DNA of 64,000 nt, from positions 992,001 through 1,056,000 of the forward strand of contig OX579639.1 of assembly GCA_951230915.1 (NCBI GenBank). The letters run 5' to 3'. Both the position numbers and the translations under genes were made by a program. The DNA is from Antitrichia curtipendula. Taxonomy: Eukaryota; Streptophyta; Bryopsida; Hypnales; Leucodontaceae. Below are positions 1-11,364 of this stretch, one piece after another (the first letter of the stretch is position 1; each line of letters opens with the position of its first letter). The notes below the pieces were generated by a model. The model saw nothing but the letters and a program-made list of their open reading frames with translations, ran no database searches and was not told the origin of the DNA.

Positions 1-599
1 TTGTCCTTCTGAAATACTACGTCACAAGCTCCAAGCGGATATAGGATATTAGCCCTGTCCAATTTGCAAAAGGACATTCAATTTAAATGTTTTGACCCCT
101 CCAACTGCTTTCCTTGAGGGCCCTCTCCTGAGTTCAAATATCCTCTAATGAGAAGGTAGGATAATCTTGCCATCTATGTCAAGTGCTTGCAACATGATCG
201 CCCACCATAAAAGATTGAAACAAAAATAGTAGCCAATTCCAAAAGGGTTTCATAAAAAGATACATGCGCATCTACATTGATCAAGCTCTCCATTGAATAC
301 AATGATGGGATGATTTAAGGCCAGTGCTACATTCTTGTATAGCTCCTCAATAGCTATCACCTCTCTTCACCACAACCTACTATGATCTTATGAAACAACT
401 TGCAATAGTTACATAAGACATGATTATATTTGCGTTACTTTGGCTAGAACATATTCAACTATTGAGTGCAGCGCTCCTCCGTGCCTTCAAATGTTGGACA
501 ATAGTGCATCCAACTATTGTCCACAATAGGTGAGCCTAAAAGCCCTAACAGGAGGGCTATCCAAAATAGGTACTTTTGCTATATTTAACCCTTAAAAGA
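1..599. other. No recognisable gene
   Basis: AT-rich sequence without a convincing reading frame or terminal repeats. Nothing identifiable was seen here. Confidence 0.5.
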
Positions 600-1890
600 C
601 GGACTAGTTTCCATAGAAATCATCCCTTTGGATACCATAGGAATCATTGTCTTAAAAAAATGCAAAAACATCCATTGGAAGTCAAACTACTGAAGAAGAC
701 CTCTCCTTATCAAATTTTTTTTCTCAAGATGAATAGTTGCATTATATCCTACATTGATGGGTTATTTATCATTCATCGTACACAAAATGTTTGCGGCCTT
801 ATTTATGGATTAAATACTCCTTCCTCTTTGTGAAGAGCGTAAGGAAATCATTTGCTAGGTGTTTCTTGACATTTGGTACAAAATTGAGTGTTTTTTGCTC
901 CAATATATAGCTTTCATGCATGAGTCTAAAGGTTGGTTCAAACCAAGCCCAAGTCACTCCTAGTAAGTGGTACCTTGCTTTGTTAGGTGAGAATATTATG
1001 ACACAAAGGGCCCATCAAAAATGAAAGTGAGGTCCCTAGCAATGGTCTTAATGTAAATTAAAAAGTGACCAACTAACAAGAATTTCCAAGCTATGATTGT
1101 GGGCTTGGGGGACTATAATTAGGGGCCATGTAATATTGACATCAACATCCTTATTTTAAGTTTGAGTTCTTCTGTTCAACTTCTTCTTGGTTTTCCATTG
1201 TACCAGTACTAAAAACAATAATATTTAAAGACTTTCATTTTATATTTGTCATAGTTAGTCGCATACGATATTTGTTAGGCCTACCTCTTGGAAGTGGTCG
1301 AGAATCTCTCGTTCCAAAGTTGGACCAACTCTTACTTCTGTACCAATCACATCATAGTATGGCTAATCAAAGATTGTGTTCATTTTATTCCAAAAACATA
1401 AAAAATACTAACTACTCTTATTAAGTGAAGTTGTTCTAAAATAGCTCTAGAGATTTTGGTTTAGAAAAAAAATTACAAAATATTTTGAGAATATCCTCTA
1501 AAATCCAAACTATAAAATATTTTCAAACTATATCTATTATTTCATACTCACTGATTAAATACCCTCTGTGATACACCTAGGTTATTTATTTTACACTAAA
1601 TGCCTTCCAAACACGTGATTACCTTAAACCTTAAAAACATCAACGAGGTTATTTATTTTACACTAAATGCCTTCCAAACACGTGATTACCTTAAACCTTA
1701 AAAACATCAACGAGGACGTTTTGTGTCCAATGCATGACAGAGAATTCTTCTAGTAGAACAAAAGTACAACTATTCATCCTTGGAACTTTCTTGTGAAAAG
1801 GGGAGATCTTCTACAATAGTTTGACTTCCAATGAGTACTTTTTTCATTTTTTTAAGGCAATGATTCACAGGGTAACCACAAGGATGCAAT
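600..1890. repeat. Inverted repeat pair with arms of about 150 bp
   Basis: Sequence at about 600-760 recurs in reverse complement at about 1745-1890. For example, ggaagtcaaactactgaaga in the left arm pairs with a diverged copy near 1810-1830. The arms look roughly 70-75 percent identical by eye and enclose about 1 kb. This may be an old terminal-inverted-repeat transposon. The exact ends and any target duplication could not be placed. The short open frame at 576-833 lies across the left arm and has no recognisable domain. Confidence 0.5.
1581..1714. repeat. Perfect 67-bp tandem duplication
   Basis: Units 1581-1647 and 1648-1714 are identical, beginning gttatttattttacactaaa and ending caacgag. 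Perfect identity implies a recent duplication, or an assembly artefact. Confidence 0.9.
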
Positions 1891-2496
1891 GTACGGGGAG
1901 TACCGGCATTTAGTTACGAGCTAGCTGGTTGATTTTGAGAATTTCCGAATGGATTTCAAAATCTTCGGAAAAAACCTGATCATTTAAGAGGAAAATCAAA
2001 GAATATTCTCTATTTTATAAAGGCCTAGCCGAGAGAATGCTTCAAACAACCGTTTGGTCTGAGAAAATGTAGGATTTTAGCCGGTTAAGCTAAAAATCTC
2101 CCCGGACTGTACAAGGATGATTTCCACGGTCACTAACGCGTACTTTAAGAGTCAAGCTTAAATCAAAACGTCCTCACAAAGCATATTCATGGGAAGCCAA
2201 CGGTCTGGCTGACTTTGCAACTCCATAATGTTCTGTTCAAGAACAAGATTGCATTCCCCAGTTTTTGCTACAGCAGTGAAATCAAGGAGCCTTGAATCAT
2301 TCATGCGGGAAGCAATTAAAGGTCCGGGTCCCTGGTCTTGCAGTTCCAGATTGAATTTGAATGTTGTTGGATGCAGTGGACTTGCGTTTTCCAAATCTCG
2401 ATCATCTGGCATGCATTTCATTTCATTATGGCAGCGCTTAATTTGGTGGTGAACTCTCCCTTCCCTGTGGAATTCGTCCCGCCGTGAAGCCCTTCT
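1891..2496. other. 3' flank of the receptor-kinase pseudogene
   Basis: Mostly non-coding. A minus-strand open frame at 2158-2421 (87 codons) contains SRLLDFTAVAKTGE. It could be a frame-shifted remnant of a kinase C-terminal tail, because the kinase frame ends at 2497 just upstream in transcription order. It has no family signature of its own, so the link is a guess. Confidence 0.35.
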
Positions 2497-2688
2497 CTAG
2501 GACCAAGCATTGAACAACAAGGCCGACTCATCTTTCAATTCTTCTTTCACGGTGTTTAGCTCGCTGTCGTTGCCTCCAAAGGCCTGCAAGCGCATGGTGT
2601 CGAGCTTCAAATTCAAAGATGTGTTCACCACCACCTCCAACTGTGTATCGTTTTGCAACATGCTCACCACCCGGGCTATGGTGGGTCG

Positions 2689-2691
2689 CTA
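2689..2691 (-). other. Premature TAG at codon 750, kinase subdomain XI
   Basis: The frame reads ALLCSQHEAE, stop, RPTIARVVSML. Related kinases usually have Gln before the RPT segment, so CAG to TAG is the simplest change. The frame then stays open to a second TAG at 2497-2499. Confidence 0.85.
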
Positions 2692-5076
2692 CTCGGCCTC
2701 GTGTTGGGAGCACAGCAACGCAATGTTGATGAGGCGCTCCATTTCAAGCTTCTCGTTGTCTTGCAAGATGAGGGTGGGATCCACTAACTCCATCAGCCGG
2801 TCCTCTCCGTGGAGTTTCCAAGCCTATCATGGAGTCACATGAATTCATTGGTTGACATGAAACTTGTCAATTTATGCATATAGACCTATCTTATCTTAAT
2901 TCCAACACTTTAGTTGGATATCACAACAAAGATACACATACAATGGCTAGAAGAAACTTGTTAGTTCCTTGCTCAGTTAGATTCTTACTTTCTACATATT
3001 GGATATCACAATCCTAGATACACGTGTACAATGGCTAGTCAGAAGAAATTTGTCAATTATCCTTACATTAGAGACTTTCTGGAAGGCTGGAAGGGTTTGA
3101 AAAACTAAGCTATTTTAAGAGCCCACAAGCCCTACAAGAAGTATATGAAGTGATAGTCCTTGCCTTGTGTGCCACATAGGAGAATCATGGTAACTTTACT
3201 TCAATGAAGCAGCCCATTGGATTTTGACACCTCCCATACCACAATATAAAATAATAAAGTGGCACAGGGCAAAGGACAAAAGAAAACACAAATACACAAT
3301 CCCTTAAAGTGCTTCTTTGCAGCCTTCTAGAGAGTCTATTTTTTTCTCTAATGCTTGATTTAGACTCTTATTTTCTACAAATTTTTCTGCCCCAAAAGGT
3401 CTTATTTTCCAAAAAAAATTGTACATTTGAATTTTCTAGCACATTACTTTCATAAACCTTGCAATGAAATTGTGTCTAAGAAAGCCACAACTATACCACC
3501 TCATGTCATTGTATGTTAGAGACAAAACAAAGTTTGAGGAATGGTGCAATGTAGTACCCATTTGGAGAGATACACTTCTTCTAGTGGCCTCGTCTTGTCT
3601 ATGTTTTGTCGACCACTCAAAACCTCCAAGCACAATATACCAAAGCTAAAGACGTCAACTTTGTCACTCAGTTGGCCTAGTGACGCATATTCAGGTGCCA
3701 AATACCCTCTGCATTTGACACACATCCTACATTTGTTAGAATCATGAACTCTATTGTACAAATCAACTTTAATTAATCTTACAAATTAGTGTTCTAATAT
3801 TTAATGAATCAAGTTCATTAAAACTCTAGGGAGTAAAGAAAAGTGAGGTATGCAACATATATGACTACTTTCAAAGTTAGCATACAGATACAAAAAGAGG
3901 TAATGACTAGAGATATATCTAAGGGAAAAGCTTGTCCATAACTCACTGTGTTCCAGCAACATTAAGTGTCATAATGTGGCTTTTTTCATCCAGAAAGAGC
4001 AAGGCTAAGCCGAAATCTGCAATTTTCGGTTCAAAGTTCTTGTCCAACAAGATGTTGCTAGCTTTTATATCTCTATGAATGATTCTAGGATGAGCAAGGG
4101 AATGTAGGTAATGTAAGCCATGAGCGACTCCAAGGCAAATGTTTAGACGAACAACCCAACCCAACGGCATCTTGTGTTCACCTCCTGCAAGAGATGGAAT
4201 TTGTGTGAGCTTTGATAAAATAAAACAATTTCAATCTTCACTTACTATTGAACACATATCAAACTATCTCAAAATTCAAAACCATAATTAACTTGAACAA
4301 TCTTACAAGGTCCTTCTAAGCTTGAGAATGGAACTCGAGTCCAAACTATCCTCCTAACTAATCACCAAGCACACTTGGAATTGAACCATTAGTTGCTTAT
4401 CATTCCTTTGTCATTGACACATGAATTAAATAAATCCCTTAAATAAAAGATGAACCTCAAGATACAAAAAGTGATTTTATAACAATGGTTAAAAGTATTA
4501 TGATCCTACACAAAAAAGGAATTGAATGTATCTTATATGAAAATGGTCAAAAGAATTTTGGGCTAATAGTTAGAAAAATAAACTCACGAAGTAGAACTTG
4601 GTTGATATCATAGTTATCCACATATTCGTAAACGAGCAACCTTTGGTGTTCACGAAGGCAACACCCTTTGAGATTCACAAGGTTTCTATGTTTCATTCCA
4701 GTAATCAAGACAACTTCATTAAGAAAGTCAGCTATTCCTTGTATGTTCTTGACAAATAGCTGCTTCACAGCCACCGTACTCTTATTTGGAAATACACCCT
4801 GCAAGAAGTGAACAAATGCATATCTTTACTTAAATAACAATTGTAAGTAGAAGGGAATCATTTTGCTTGTCAACTAAGAGGGATTGTAGTTTAGCTCATG
4901 GATAAGAACAAAAAAATGCCATATACTTTAAGATTTGTGAGGTGATGATGTGTTAACTTTGACCTCTAATTTTATTTTTTATGACAAACATGATCAAATC
5001 AGTCCCTCGATCTCTGAAAAATACATGTTTCCAATTGATCCAAATTTTCCTTGGTTCTTGTGCTTTGTTGACCTCT

Positions 5077-5308
5077 CACTACAAGAGAAAGGGGTGTTTT
5101 AAGTATAGTCCTAGAGATAACATTTTAAGTAATGACCTTTTTAGAAGATTTTCAGTAAGAATTTACAAGATATTTGTGTTTTTCTAGTAAAATTTTACTA
5201 GAAAGACACAAATATCTTATAAATTCTTACTGAAAATCTTCTAAAAAGGTCATTACTTAAAATGTTATCTCTAGGACTATACTTAAAACACCCCTTTCTC
5301 TTGTAGTG
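5077..5308. mobile_element. CACTA-type MITE, 232-bp near-perfect palindrome
   Basis: It begins CACTACAAGAGAAAGGGGTG and ends with the reverse complement. The two 116-bp arms differ at only two positions, and the centre is at 5192/5193. Both flanks carry TCT (5074-5076 and 5309-5311), the 3-bp target duplication typical of CACTA elements. It lies in intron 14 of the receptor-kinase pseudogene, between exons 5724-5842 and 4588-4798. Confidence 0.92.
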
Positions 5309-8300
5309 TCTCTACATTTCAAAAGTTGACTTGTACTAGAATTCTATAAGAAAATCCCTATAAGCATGTCAATTCATAAAGTATCTCATTATTAGTTCAA
5401 AAATTTGACCTCTAAAGATGAACTCCACAAACTAATTTTTTTATTCTCTTTTTATCTAACTATATTTAGAATTTTGCATTTAAAGATCCATTGCAATGTT
5501 TTTATTTATGAATAAAAGTGAAAGCAATTGCAAATTTTACTATATGATGTAAGTCAAAATTCAAGATCTATAACTATTGGTTATGTATCAATACTACATT
5601 AACTCTCCAAGTTCTTTATAATTAGTCAACACACACTCATTTAGGGGTTAAAACTAACCGATTATGTCACAGTAGGTTTTCCACTTGCATTGCAAAAAAT
5701 TATTCCTAGTGCTTGTGCATTACCTTGTATACGGCTCCATAGCTGCCTTCACCCAACTTCATTTTTGGATGAAAGTCCCGCGTGGCTGCTCGAAGCTCGT
5801 TGAATGAATATATTGTAGGCTTGACGTCAAACTCTTCAAATTCTGCAGTTCACATTGTTAGGCATGTTCTACTTGCTCCACAACATGACTAGAGTATGCT
5901 AATCCACTTTGAAAGTAACCTCTTTTGCAATCATATCTTGAATTAAACAACAGGCATAAAAACTTCAATTCATCATAAGAGTTCATACACTTACTTTGCT
6001 GAACCTGAAGAAGGAGATACCGTTTATATCTTTGGGTTCTATAGAGAAACGTAATAACAGCAACCACTGCTATGAACACTACTGATAATGTGCTGGCAAC
6101 AGTTGCTATTAAAATAACCTTCTTGTTGCTCATAGAACCTGAAACAAAGTGCCCTCGTTAGAACACATCAAAGAGAGAGTCTTAAGATTAGTCAAAATGA
6201 GAAGAAATGCTTCACCGAAGGTTGAAGAGGAACTCTTGATTCGACTTTTACCTTGACTTTTGCAGTACTGCTCACAAAAACACCTCGTACCATCATCGGC
6301 ATCCTTTCGGCAATATGGATTGCCTTGCAGTCTGTGCAAGGCAATCTTAACATTATAAACAGACAAGGCAGACGAGAGTAATAAGTTGAAAACTTTACTG
6401 CCAATTGCCAAGGCATTTTGCTGTACTAACACATTGCTCCGCAACCACCTCAAAATTAGTAATCTTTCAAAAAGTGTGAAATCAATGAAGTCTTCTAAAA
6501 TTTAAACCATTTGGGTGGACGGATTCACCTAATCAGTGTCGTGATGTTTTCAATGCTTCCGTCAGTGTAAAACACATCGCTGATAGCGTTGTTCATAAGT
6601 GACAATGTACTGAGTCCTCCAGATCCATTCACCGACTGACTCTGAACTAACCCACCCGCAATTAGTTGAGTGATGTCGAGAGTTCCACTAATGCCAGTGT
6701 TATCGAGGTACCTGCCATATCCGTTCACAAATGGAGTAAATGAATCTCAAACTTCATGCAGTGCAGTTGTTACGCTTTTTCCTGTTGAACAATTCTAAGT
6801 AAGTTTTGTGATTAGAAAACTAGTCGAGGCTCTGAACTTACAGTTCCTCAAGGAAAGTCAGATCTGAGCCATTCCAACTAGTTGCAGATCTTGTCAATTG
6901 ATTGCCGGATAGATCCAGTATAGAAAGAGTGCTGTTGGCGCTGGTGTTAACATATGAGGACAACGGGAAATTTCCTGTAAGATTGTTATAGGCCAATTTC
7001 CTGCAGTATGTAGTCCTTTCATATAAGCACCAGATATTCTCAGGAGCAAGTTTGCACTGCAATTTCAACGGAGTCTGAATTCAAAAATAATGCATTTCAG
7101 AAAATCAGTACGACAAATGATTAACTCTTTTTGGATTAAAATTTCTCATGACTTAAAACCATGCAATAAATAAGTTGCATGAAGAAGTAGGCCAAACTTA
7201 CAGAGTGTATAAATTAGGGAGCGTCTTCAGATCAGGCAGAGAACCAGTGAAGCTATTGTTCGACAGTACCCTGTGAATCACAACGTGTAGTCTTCTATTA
7301 TTTTTTGTTGTTGGGCCTTGACATGCATGCATGTAAAACGAGAAACAAAAATGGACTTATTAAGGAAGCAATTTGAGCATGCCATGTGGAAGATCAATCG
7401 CTAAATGCACCCAGACTCCAGATGATAGATATCACTCTCAAATTATAATCAGAAAAACTCTCAGACCTTCAAGTTTACTAGGAATTGAGGAGAATTTGGT
7501 TCTCTTTCATCTATATTCTCATTGAGAATTATCACCTCTCCCCCCCACACACCCCACACACCCCAGGGGCTTAAGAAAGGAGGTGTTATACCTGCATGAA
7601 AGTCTGGAAGACAATGCAAATATCGTCGCGGAATAATTAACACGATTAATAGAGCTCAAAATGGCACTTACAAAGACTGTAGGCTCCGGCACGTAGTGAG
7701 ATTTGGCAACGGTCCGGTGAGCTTGTTCGTAGATAGGTCCCTGTATCAACCGACTATCACTCTCCAAATACCATGGATCAACGCAAATATGCAATCCAGC
7801 ACTGGTCAATCGAGGATAATCAACAATTATCCAACAGGATATTCAACAGGGAGGATAACAGAAAAGATAAACGAGGGTGGACAAGTCGAGTACAAAAGTA
7901 CGTAGTTAACAGGCTAACAGATAACATGTAGCAATGGACGAGTACAAAAAAGGAATCTGTGCAAAAATATATGCAAGCATCTTTGGAAACTTTAAACCTG
8001 GGATAGAAAATCACGAATGAATTGAAGCATCCAGATCCTTACAGTGCTACTAACTGCGTCATATCTGTAAAAGCATCTGCAAGATTGCTATCGTTGAATT
8101 GGTTCCTGGCCAGGTTTAGAGCCTGGAGATTCTTCCAGGTTTGAAATTGAGAGTGAAATTCCCCAACAAACTTGTTGTCACTCAATTTTCTGTAAGAATT
8201 CCACATGTGCACATCAGTGGAAATTACAACTATGTTGAAGCCCATTCTGTGACCACATTGCGGACTCCAATTTCTGAGTTTCAAGAGTAGGTCAATTCAT

Positions 8301-9643
8301 TAAGAAGGAAGTAATTAATGTCTCAGTTCCATAATAGAAACTTACACATACAAAATAGAGATTGGGAGGTCTGGAAGACTTCCGTTAAATGCATTGTCAT
8401 GGAGATCCCTGTAACACAACACCGATACAGAATGAAACATTGTTAGAACCTCGGTTAGAACCAGTCAACTAGGGTGTTCATGTAACCCTTGTCGTCCTTT
8501 CAGGGACGTAATACACTTTACATGATAAATGCGCTCTTGGGATATGTATGTGAACTTCCTGAAGGCCGCCATATAATCTCTGCAATCAGTGTTTACGCAA
8601 GACAATCACAAGCAAGAGAAGCTTACAGTGTATGTAAATAAGTATATATAAGTTCCTCAGGAAGAGGTCCAGTCAAATTTGGATTTCCAGTCAATTCTCT
8701 GCAGCATGCAAGGAGTTTTGTCAATGTCATAGAATGTGAACGTTCCATCGCATCCTCACAACCTACTTTTGGTAACTTGATCATTTGGTATCCTGACCTC
8801 TTTCAATAGGAAGTAAATACATGACTCGGGTTCTGAGAATTACTTACAACGTGGAAAGAACACTGAAGTTTCCAATCGCCGCTGGCAAAGTGCCTACAAT
8901 TGATGCATTATGCAGGCTCCTGCATGTCCAGTTCTTCATAAAATAAGCTAGATTCTATTTCAAAAAATCTAGTGGAGACAGAACCAACCCACTTACTTTG
9001 TAGGACCTAATGAAATCCGGTATCTCGGCAGGCCCCACTCGCACCAAGGACCAAGTTTAGCTAACTGAAATAAGTTAGTGAGTAAATGAACGTCAGTTGG
9101 CAATTTGTTTGCTAGTTCCCACTAATTAAAGTCTGGCACTGGATTTCCATTCATTTCCATCAATTAACTTAAATTGTCAATTCTGCGCCTTGATCAATCG
9201 CTTGAAACAAGCGGGCATTATTCTCCCCTGCCAAGTTTCCTGTTACTTACTGCGCGAGTGTGGGCACATTGGAGCCACAATCAATGTCTTATGACACAAG
9301 CAAGCTAGTTGGAGCTGCTTGGTGCAGGCTGGGCCTAATCTATTGACCACATCACCAGCGGTTGATGAAGGCAAACATCGAACAAGCAACTCATTGAATG
9401 CACAAATGGGGTTTTCCTAGGCTTGGCCATGTCCAAAGCCTGAGTAAATTTAGAGTAAATTGGAGGATCACCAACTTACAAGCCAATGATAAAATTGTCG
9501 ACGCCGGACGTGTCATTCATCGCAATGCACTGGATCCCTCGCCAATTGGGTGAAGTGGATGGATAAACGTCTTCGGAGCAAGGGTACTTTTCAGTGGAAC
9601 TCCAGCCTGCCAAATTGCTATCGGGGTTGGGAGTGCTCTTGTT

Positions 9644-9646
9644 TCA
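9644..9646 (-). other. Premature TGA at codon 35 of the receptor kinase
   Basis: The frame reads VDALQVIWAE, stop, then NKSTPNPDSNLAGW. The following WRGIQC motif is in the same frame, so the stop sits inside the N-terminal cap. A TGG or CGA codon converted by a C-to-T type transition would explain it. Confidence 0.8.
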
Positions 9647-9839
9647 TTCTGCCCAAATCACTTGCAGAGCATCCACTTGCAGGTCCAACCACACACAGAC
9701 GAATTACTCAATCAGAGCCTTTGCTAAGCTTGAAATTAACCAGGGCTGGAGATCTACATGTTTGACTTAGCGAGAAGAAGCACCGAAATCCAATCCACTA
9801 ACGAGTAATATATCACATACTTAGTGGTGACATTAGTGT

Positions 9840-9883
9840 AATGAAGTGGTTACATTAGTGTACACTAATGTAACCACTTCATT
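9840..9883. repeat. Perfect 44-bp palindrome
   Basis: The half-site aatgaagtggttacattagt is followed by its exact complement, centred at 9861/9862. A partial copy (ttagtggtgacattagtgta) lies just to the left at 9821. It is in intron 1 of the receptor-kinase pseudogene. It could be the remains of a short foldback element. Confidence 0.85.
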
Positions 9884-10336
9884 GGTCATTCATTGGATTT
9901 TACTTTTAGTAATTTAACCAATAGTTCTATGGAACTGATCTCTAATCCCGTCGGACATTCAATCAAACGTTTACTAGCTTCAAGCCCACGTATCGTTCTC
10001 CTCTCAATAAGCTTCTTCAACAATTCAACAACTCAGGAGAAAGCTTGTTCAGAAGAGATTGATCGCTGTTGCGGTCTGTCAAGGTGAGCAGCTTGCATGC
10101 ATAATTCCACGTACATCTATACAAGACATCGTTACCAAGCAGTGCTCCTGCAGCGATTGACCTGAAAAGCTAACTACCACAAGAGAAACGCACGGCATCA
10201 ATGCAAAGAGAAGTCTGGTATTGCAATCCTCACGTTGGTTTACGTAATATCCATTGTCTTGACCTTGGCCCTCGGTGGACAGAGGAGAAAAGAAGAGAAG
10301 GAGCAGCACCGCTCTACCCAACTTAAAATGAGCCAT

Positions 10337-11364
10337 AGCCAGCCTCGACTAGCTCACAGCTAGTTCCTCCGATCAGGTCTTGAGCATCACAGCTGTGTTT
10401 AGTACTTCTCTCAAATATCATTCAGCTAGCGTACTTCTCGGACGAGTAATCAATTCAAGCTGTGATCAAACCTGATCGCAGCTGCGTTTAGAGTCTAAGT
10501 GACTCCGTTAAGTATCGCTTCCAAGGCCGTCCCCTTATGAAAACTGGTCCAACTGTTACTAAACAATTGGCGTCGTTGCTTGCAAGTCTCAAGGCCAGAA
10601 CGAAGTCACTAAGAAGAAATAGGCCAGCACTGAGATATTGTCTTCGACGTTCTCCTAGTCCGAAAGGGATGGCAACGTTGCCTTGTGAATCAACTGCTAC
10701 ACCACTAACTTTCACCTGCTACCGAGTACCGGTAAAGCTTAGACAATGTTGAAGACAATGGTGAAGCTTAGACAATTCTTTGTACACGGACAAGAACTGC
10801 AAGCGTTAGCGAACCGTGCAGGAGTTGTAGCGACATCTCAGTCTGCCAAGTTCATGTTTGTAGCGACATCCCAAACTGCAGGGTCCTTCGCAAAAAATTA
10901 TCATCTCACTGCATGCCAACAATTCCATTTCAACTCGAAATGTCCACCCCAACGTCAAAAAAAGAATGCCCCGGTGGGGATCAGAATGCCTTTCTCAGTT
11001 AAGACTATTTGACCAACTTCAGAAGATGTACTTGTCAACGGATCTACTCTCTAGCGTAAAGTGGTCACACTGGGTAGGTGGGAAGTCTATTCACACGGAG
11101 AAAATGCACACCCGCAACTGCTAGTCTCCAACTTTACCCATAGTCCTATGTCCCACATCTACAGTCTCAAGTCAAAGTTGACTCACCGTTTAGACTCTTG
11201 TGAGCGTGAATATTGTAAGTAAATTCAATGAAAAATGAGACTGTCTCAGAAAGCAACTCACGAGTCCTCATATGAAAGTCTCAGGAGGCAAGTCATGATC
11301 TATTGCAGGATTCAGTCAAGAGGCATGTACAGCTAGCAGACTCTAGCCTTACCAATTCATTTCA
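10337..11364. other. Intergenic, receptor-kinase 5' flank to ZCCHC17-like 3' end
   Basis: No gene recognised. A minus-strand open frame at 10488-10715 has no domain I know. A small local repeat (aagcttagacaat) occurs twice at about 10735-10780. Confidence 0.5.

Larger units (their letters stand above)
2497..10336 (-). pseudogene. LRR receptor-like kinase, 18 exons, broken
   Basis: Exons, in coding order: 10264-10336, 9480-9675, 8997-9064, 8848-8919, 8627-8698, 8346-8408, 8043-8189, 7672-7740, 7202-7270, 6842-7000, 6529-6711, 6252-6331, 5995-6138, 5724-5842, 4588-4798, 3947-4184, 3558-3708, 2497-2823. All except the exon 2/3 join fit GT-AG rules and phase. The spliced length is about 814 codons. 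The order is signal peptide (MAHFKLGRAVLLLLFF), an N-cap with WRGIQC, LRRs in exons with phase-2 borders, a Cys-rich juxtamembrane segment (GNPYC), a transmembrane helix near residues 422-445, then a kinase. The kinase has GEGSYGAVYK, VAVK (K517), HRD (D614), DFG (D632) and GYLAPEYA. The layout resembles LRR class VIII. It would have been a plasma-membrane receptor. TGA at codon 35, the exon 2/3 frame break and TAG at codon 750 make it a pseudogene. Sequencing error at three sites is less likely. Confidence 0.85.
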
